DNA of 18,012 nucleotides, from contig DATJPW010000049.1 in assembly GCA_035506215.1 (NCBI GenBank), forward strand, positions 1 to 18,012, given 5' to 3'. Shown piece by piece: positions 13,157 to 18,012 of this stretch (its first letter is position 1; every line of letters starts with the position of its first letter). The DNA is from DATJPW01 sp035506215. Its GTDB lineage: Bacteria > Desulfobacterota > Desulfomonilia > Desulfomonilales > Desulfomonilaceae. Below the pieces are notes generated by a model. That model was given only the letters and a program-made list of their open reading frames with translations, was not told where the DNA came from and ran no database searches. The position numbers were made by a program, and so were the translations under genes.

Positions 13157-16100
13157 TTCTGAGCCGGAAGCACCGTTACCTTGCGTCCCTCGGTTTTTCC
13201 GAAACGCTCAGGGTTGTACATGAGCGAAATTCTGGATCCTCGCATCCAGAATTCCCCTTCTGCTACCGCTCTCGCCAAATAAGAGTACCTATATTCACCC
13301 GTCCAGGCCTGGTTCTTGAAGACTCGGACACCATCATCCCGGAATTCCAGGTAAGTGGGACTAAAGTCAAAAAATCCTTCTCTCCACGTGCCTTGCCCTG
13401 AAGTGCCGCGGCTCTTCTCGGCGCCTTCGGTTGCCAGCTCGGAATTGATTGGCACAAGGCCGGCAGGGACCGGGTCTTCGAGCGCCAGGTATTCAAATCG
13501 TCCATCATATTTCTGTTTGGCCCGTGAAAGTATTCCTATCTCGAGGGTCACGCGCAAGACGTCTCCGACGCGGATTTCGGTCTTGCCGTTCATGTTTTCG
13601 ATTTTCTTGTTAAGGATAAATCCTCTGTTCAACTCCGATGGATCTGTGATCAAGTCCGGATACGTAATCGAGAGTGAGTAATGGACAAGATCTTTCGAAT
13701 CGGATGTGATGAGGATCTTTCCTTTATCCAGAAGTCGGCGAGCATCCACCTCCACAAACGCCGCAGCTTCCGAAACAACTGCCTCAACAGGCTTTTCTTT
13801 ACCGTAATCAATGCGAAGCCTGATTTCTTTGTGTTTCCCGGCCTCTCTGCCGTGATAGTATTTACTAAGGGCCAATAAGCACCAGCCCGTGTCAGCCGTT
13901 GAAGTCCATTTTCCGTCCGGCTGAAGGCCCCTCATCAAGAGACCTGCCCATGAGTCCGCTTTCTTAGGGGCGCTTCCTGTCTCCAACGCGACCATGAGAC
14001 ACAGCGCTATTTCTCTAAAACTCGAATCATAGTAATTGGTTCTCTCTGCATCAAGTTTTGGGTCGAGAGCGGCTACCATTTCACCTATCTTTTTCTCCGG
14101 AAGGTACCCTGTTTTTTTCGCGGCAAGCAGCAGGAGGGCCTTCGCTTGATTGTTCAGCGAGTTGTAATCTCGGAAGAAAGGTTCGAGTTCCGCGGGGGAA
14201 AGCATTTGGCCCACGGCGAGATTCAGCAGCGCATATTCTCTGGCCCAGGTTGCTGCTTCGACACGATTGTTGTCCTCGGTGAAAAGACTGTCACGAATGA
14301 ACTTTAGGGCTTTCTTCAAACCAGCTTCAGGGACACTGTAACCAGCTTCACGGGCGGATATGAGTGCAAACGTCGCATACATAGTTCCCCACCATGAAGT
14401 ATCAGATCCTCCCGGCCAGTAAGAGAAGCTGCCGTTTTGAAGCTGCATAGACAGCAGCCGTTCGATTCCCCTCTTAAGGAACTGGTCCACATGTTCGACT
14501 TTTATTCCGGGAATGGTTCCGGACTTTATTAATCCCCTGATCCCGGCAAGAGGAATAACCCCTGAACTAGTCTGCTCCACGCACCCGTACGGGTAGTCCA
14601 ACAGATATTTCAGGCCAGGCGCTATTCTAGTCCAATTGGTGGTGCTCAAGCCCAAATGCGCCTTAAAGTCCTCCGGATTGATCTCCTTGGGATTCAGGGT
14701 TTTCAGGACACTAGGCAGATCAGCGACTAACTCCGTTTTTTCCGAAAAGGATCCGAGCACTACGCGATTTATCGGCAGATACCTGGAATGGATAGGTAGA
14801 CTCTGTTCTATGGCATCTTCATACGTGACCGAGGGCTCAACCAATTTGCCTTCGAAACGGAACCATCCTTTTTCAGTCCCGCTGACGACCTCCGCGCCGG
14901 CATTTACGGTCGTACTGGACCACGGCTCGAGCTTTGCTGACTGCTGAGCCAGGCGAACAGTGAGATCTTTCGAGCTTTCGGCGGACAATGCTGCATCACC
15001 TTTTTCTCCGGTCTTGTTATGAATCACCAGAGGAAATGTAACTCGGTCGCCGGGTATCAGAAACCTAGGCACAGATGGCTCGATAAAAAATTCTTTTGTT
15101 ACCAGCATGTTACGCTGGCCGGAAACAAAACCGGCAGTCTTGTCACAGACCACGGCATAAACCCTATAGGCGGTGGTGGTGTCTGGGAGCTGAAACTCAA
15201 TCGTTGCCCGGCCCGACGCGTCGGAAATAAGTGCGGGGTTGAAATACGCTACCGGCCGGAAATCTTTCCTTATTTTTAAGCTTGCGGCAACTTCTCCCAA
15301 CCCTACGTCCCCGCCGGTCAAGGGCCTAGTAAACATTCGGAACAAATCCTGGCTCACGAGAGCAAGGCGGAGATCACCTGAAAACACAGACAATGGCAGG
15401 TTGAAATTGGTCAGCGTGAAAAGCTCCGGCGTCGCAAAGCGAGTCAGGGCCAAAACGGCTTCATCAACAACGCACACGGCCAGCTCGGATACCACGCCTT
15501 TACCGGCCTGATCAGTCACTTTGAATGTCAGTGTCTTTTTCTCCGCCGGCCGGCCTTTGAGTTCCCGTTGGTCCGGATCGATATCCAGGCGCAGCTTTTG
15601 AATCTCGCTCCGCACTGCAACATCCGCATACCCGAAATAAACGGTAGGAATATCGGTATCGGTTTGGGACTGATAAATGGGGTACCCGTCCCTTCCAGCG
15701 GACGCGACCAGTGAGACGTATACGTTCGGCTGAAATTCGTCTGAGGTTTTGAACTGGTAACTTCCCTCGGTTCCGTTAACGTCCACGACTTTATAATCCA
15801 GCACCCCTGCTTTTTCGAGGGTTACCAAGCATTTCTTGACCGGTCGCGGTGTGTGGAAATCGATCCGGACCGACTCCCCGGCCCTATATTCCTTTTTGGA
15901 CATGGAGACCAGGACCTGGTTGCCTGTAAGCGTCTCACGTTCCGCCCGACTTCTCAGCCATTGATCGTAATCGTCCCATCCCACCTTGAACAGGGTCTGA
16001 CTGGAGTAGCGGCCTGCTTTTTCCTCGTAGGTGAATGCCACCAAATAATCTCCGTAGTCGTTGAATTCCAGGGAAAAGACCGCCTCGCCATTGGCGATGG

Positions 16101-18012
16101 ACTGTTGGGATGTAAGGGTCTTCATCCATCCTTCTTCCCAGAGGTCCTTGATGTTGCCTGCCTCATCCCTTTTTTGGGTGTACAAGTATTTCTTTTGCAT
16201 AATGCGGGCCTCAATTTTCCCCTCCGGAACTCTCTTTCCCCGTTCATCCACCACAATGACCTTCACCGAGGAAGCGTATCCGGTCTGAACCTGCTGCGGA
16301 TGCGAAGGGATGCCGACCAGATAACGTGGTTTAGGATTGAAAGTCTGGACTTCAGTGGCCGGTTCGCCGTCTATGTCCAACACCGTGGCGGATACGCTTG
16401 CGCCGTAGATCCCTGTAAGCAGTCTGGAATCGAGAGGTATGGTGAGATTGAGTTTCCCGTCTCCGTCCAGCATCGATTCACCGGACTCCAGAAATAGCGT
16501 CTTATCATCTTCATTGCCGAACAGATATGCCTCAAAGCCTTCAACTTTGTTCGTTATCGGTACGAGTGTGGCCTTCCAGCGAACTTTGCCATGCTTGATC
16601 GGCCCGCCGGTATAGTACTGGCCCAAAACATTAACCGAGAGAAATTCCTGCCGCTCCTCCACACCAATGTATTCTTTGTTCACATACTCGCCGGCTTTCA
16701 TGGACAGAGAGACATAATGTTTTGGCCGTTTGAACTCCTGGACCAGGAAAGTCCTCGTGAATTCATCCCTTTTATTCTGAGGTCGCGTAAGAGCGGCCTT
16801 CAAAGTGTAAGTACCCACGGGGAAGAATGATTCAACGTGAAAAGTGTCGTAGCATGTCCCGAACTCACCGAGCGCCAGCTCCTTGCTATAAACCACATCC
16901 TGGCGCGGTCCCACAATCTCCAATTTAGCTGTTTCCCCGGCAGGCGAGACAATCCGGTTCTCTTTGTAGGCCCTGGCAAAGAACTTAAACTGCACGGTTT
17001 CCCCGGGACGATAGACACCTCGCTCCGTCAGCAGATAGCCTGTCCTGGCATCAGGGATTTCTTGAAGACCCTCGATCTGCGTGACCCCAAAAGGTTTGAG
17101 CCGAAGTTGATTCAGTTCAATCATGCAGGCGTCGGAGCTTGTCGCGGCCACAACATGTGTTACTCGGGAAGTGTTTAACGGTGCGCTCACGGCGCCCGCG
17201 GTCTCCGCACCCACAGTAATGGAAGTGAACTTCTGACCGTCCTGCACAAACACAACCCCGTTTTGATCCGTCTTCCCTATCACGCTGGCCGTACCGTTCG
17301 ACTGAAGCAGGAGCAGGTCAACACCCGGAACAGGCAGCCCGGTGTGCATAGAAGTGACCCACAGGAGCAGGTTCTTGGCCGACAGTTTATAGCTGACGGA
17401 AAAATCGGTTATCTGGATCACTCTTGAACTCTCTCCTCGGAAATTCCCATCGGGATCGGAAAAAATAGCCACCCAGATTCCCCCGTCTTGCGGCTGGGGA
17501 CGAAAAGAAAGAGGGAGAGAATATCCGTATACGTGGTCCTTGGCTTCAGGTGCAAAGAACGCCTCAGAAGCCTGAGAAAATTCGCCAAGAAAAGTCGGGG
17601 CTATTTTGCCGGTCTTGCCCGCGTCCATGAGAATCTTGGTCTGTTCTTGCGATCCTATGCGTTCGGACGGATCGTTCCTGTTAACGGCTGCGGCCGTCAT
17701 GGCCGCGAGGTACGGGGGTATTCTCGTCAGTTTGCATCTGACTTTCGTGACGTCCGCGAGGTTCAACGGCAGAAGCTGACGGCCTTTTAATTCCACCACA
17801 GATCGTTCGGTTCGCACCGCAATTTCCGGCTTTATTCCGGGTCCCTTGAATTTGAACTCCCGTTCAGCGAACACCGATTTGCCATTATTGAAAACCAGCG
17901 GCGCAATTTTGAGCATGTATTCTCGGTCGAATTCGAAGTTGCCTTTGACGCGGTATCTCGATTGCCCTATACGCAGCACTGTCATGCCCTGTACGGCGGG
18001 TTGGAGCTTCAT
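13153..18012 (-). CDS. Alpha-2-macroglobulin-like protein, probably 5' partial
   Basis: At least 1619 aa. The first codon in the window, at the very edge, is an ATG, but no signal peptide or lipobox follows and the sequence begins inside what looks like a beta-sandwich macroglobulin domain, so the true start is probably outside. Family features in order: GVYRPGETVQFKFFAR (MG2-type, about residue 330), EFKRPKHYVSL and the following bait/MG region, YFNPALISDASGRATIEFQLPD near 920 (A2M signature), the thioester YPYGCVEQTSSG with C1144 to Q1147, then an alpha-helical thioester domain (SWWGTMYATFALISAREAGY), and a C-terminal macroglobulin domain with LEDPVPAGLVPIN. Bacterial A2M proteins are periplasmic, usually lipid-anchored, traps for foreign proteases, and are often encoded next to penicillin-binding protein 1C; no such gene is within the window on the downstream side. 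The thioester Cys and Gln are both intact, so trapping by covalent linkage is expected. Confidence 0.92.
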   Translation of the reverse strand: MKLQPAVQGMTVLRIGQSRYRVKGNFEFDREYMLKIAPLVFNNGKSVFAEREFKFKGPGIKPEIAVRTERSVVELKGRQLLPLNLADVTKVRCKLTRIPPYLAAMTAAAVNRNDPSERIGSQEQTKILMDAGKTGKIAPTFLGEFSQASEAFFAPEAKDHVYGYSLPLSFRPQPQDGGIWVAIFSDPDGNFRGESSRVIQITDFSVSYKLSAKNLLLWVTSMHTGLPVPGVDLLLLQSNGTASVIGKTDQNGVVFVQDGQKFTSITVGAETAGAVSAPLNTSRVTHVVAATSSDACMIELNQLRLKPFGVTQIEGLQEIPDARTGYLLTERGVYRPGETVQFKFFARAYKENRIVSPAGETAKLEIVGPRQDVVYSKELALGEFGTCYDTFHVESFFPVGTYTLKAALTRPQNKRDEFTRTFLVQEFKRPKHYVSLSMKAGEYVNKEYIGVEERQEFLSVNVLGQYYTGGPIKHGKVRWKATLVPITNKVEGFEAYLFGNEDDKTLFLESGESMLDGDGKLNLTIPLDSRLLTGIYGASVSATVLDIDGEPATEVQTFNPKPRYLVGIPSHPQQVQTGYASSVKVIVVDERGKRVPEGKIEARIMQKKYLYTQKRDEAGNIKDLWEEGWMKTLTSQQSIANGEAVFSLEFNDYGDYLVAFTYEEKAGRYSSQTLFKVGWDDYDQWLRSRAERETLTGNQVLVSMSKKEYRAGESVRIDFHTPRPVKKCLVTLEKAGVLDYKVVDVNGTEGSYQFKTSDEFQPNVYVSLVASAGRDGYPIYQSQTDTDIPTVYFGYADVAVRSEIQKLRLDIDPDQRELKGRPAEKKTLTFKVTDQAGKGVVSELAVCVVDEAVLALTRFATPELFTLTNFNLPLSVFSGDLRLALVSQDLFRMFTRPLTGGDVGLGEVAASLKIRKDFRPVAYFNPALISDASGRATIEFQLPDTTTAYRVYAVVCDKTAGFVSGQRNMLVTKEFFIEPSVPRFLIPGDRVTFPLVIHNKTGEKGDAALSAESSKDLTVRLAQQSAKLEPWSSTTVNAGAEVVSGTEKGWFRFEGKLVEPSVTYEDAIEQSLPIHSRYLPINRVVLGSFSEKTELVADLPSVLKTLNPKEINPEDFKAHLGLSTTNWTRIAPGLKYLLDYPYGCVEQTSSGVIPLAGIRGLIKSGTIPGIKVEHVDQFLKRGIERLLSMQLQNGSFSYWPGGSDTSWWGTMYATFALISAREAGYSVPEAGLKKALKFIRDSLFTEDNNRVEAATWAREYALLNLAVGQMLSPAELEPFFRDYNSLNNQAKALLLLAAKKTGYLPEKKIGEMVAALDPKLDAERTNYYDSSFREIALCLMVALETGSAPKKADSWAGLLMRGLQPDGKWTSTADTGWCLLALSKYYHGREAGKHKEIRLRIDYGKEKPVEAVVSEAAAFVEVDARRLLDKGKILITSDSKDLVHYSLSITYPDLITDPSELNRGFILNKKIENMNGKTEIRVGDVLRVTLEIGILSRAKQKYDGRFEYLALEDPVPAGLVPINSELATEGAEKSRGTSGQGTWREGFFDFSPTYLEFRDDGVRVFKNQAWTGEYRYSYLARAVAEGEFWMRGSRISLMYNPERFGKTEGRKVTVLPAQK

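Noticed and set aside
15853..16497. 214-aa + strand ORF inside the macroglobulin gene
   Set aside because: It is an antisense shadow without recognisable domains or a plausible start signal.
1..18012. CRISPR arrays, tRNA or rRNA genes, and insertion sequences
   Set aside because: No regularly spaced direct repeats, cloverleaf-like segments, rRNA signatures or transposase motifs were seen by eye; a tRNA scan would be needed to exclude small RNAs fully.

Overview
The window looks like a chromosomal segment of a strictly anaerobic, selenium-using bacterium, most likely in the Desulfobacterota (a Syntrophobacter- or Desulfomonile-like lineage). This assignment is inference. It rests on the dense heterodisulfide-reductase (Hdr) gene set, three in-frame UGA codons at conserved cysteine positions, and several palindromic intergenic repeats of a kind I remember from that group. 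No 16S rRNA or other phylogenetic marker is present.

Bases 2-8794 (+ strand) read as one operon of seven genes with short gaps and one 4-base ATGA overlap. It holds two related Hdr modules in tandem. Module A is a fused HdrA-HdrA' flavoprotein (5' end outside the window), an MvhD-type [2Fe-2S] protein and an HdrC-HdrB fusion (HdrD type). Module B is an HdrA, a separate HdrA' (together equivalent to the fused protein of module A), a second MvhD-type protein and an FrhB/FdhB-like ferredoxin protein. Both MvhD genes and the HdrA of module B are interrupted by TGA exactly where the family has a cysteine. The reading frame continues in family-like sequence, and a compact hairpin follows each TGA by 15-20 nt, so all three are predicted selenoproteins. 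The set suggests a cytoplasmic flavin-based electron-bifurcating or confurcating complex that lacks a hydrogenase large subunit here. The MvhD-type proteins would pass electrons to HdrA, the HdrD protein would reduce a disulfide or other acceptor, and the FrhB-like protein would connect to ferredoxin, F420 or formate chemistry. Substrates cannot be read from the sequence. The combination resembles the BamDEF electron-transfer part of class II benzoyl-CoA reductase as well as methanogen HdrABC-MvhD.

Bases 8795-9864 carry a palindromic repeat, a small zinc-ribbon protein of unknown role and an isochorismatase-like cysteine hydrolase on the + strand. From about 9928 to the right edge all genes are on the - strand: an exported FKBP-type prolyl isomerase, an exported chagasin-family (I42) cysteine-protease inhibitor, a Rieske-FAD/NAD oxidoreductase of the AIF/ferredoxin-reductase type, and a very large alpha-2-macroglobulin-like protein with an intact CVEQ thioester, probably continuing past the right edge. 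Two different protease-inhibitor families and a periplasmic foldase so close together suggest an envelope-maintenance or defence neighbourhood unrelated to the Hdr operon. The intergenic stretches at 8842-8874, 11076-11290 and 13128-13156 are inverted-repeat elements rather than genes.
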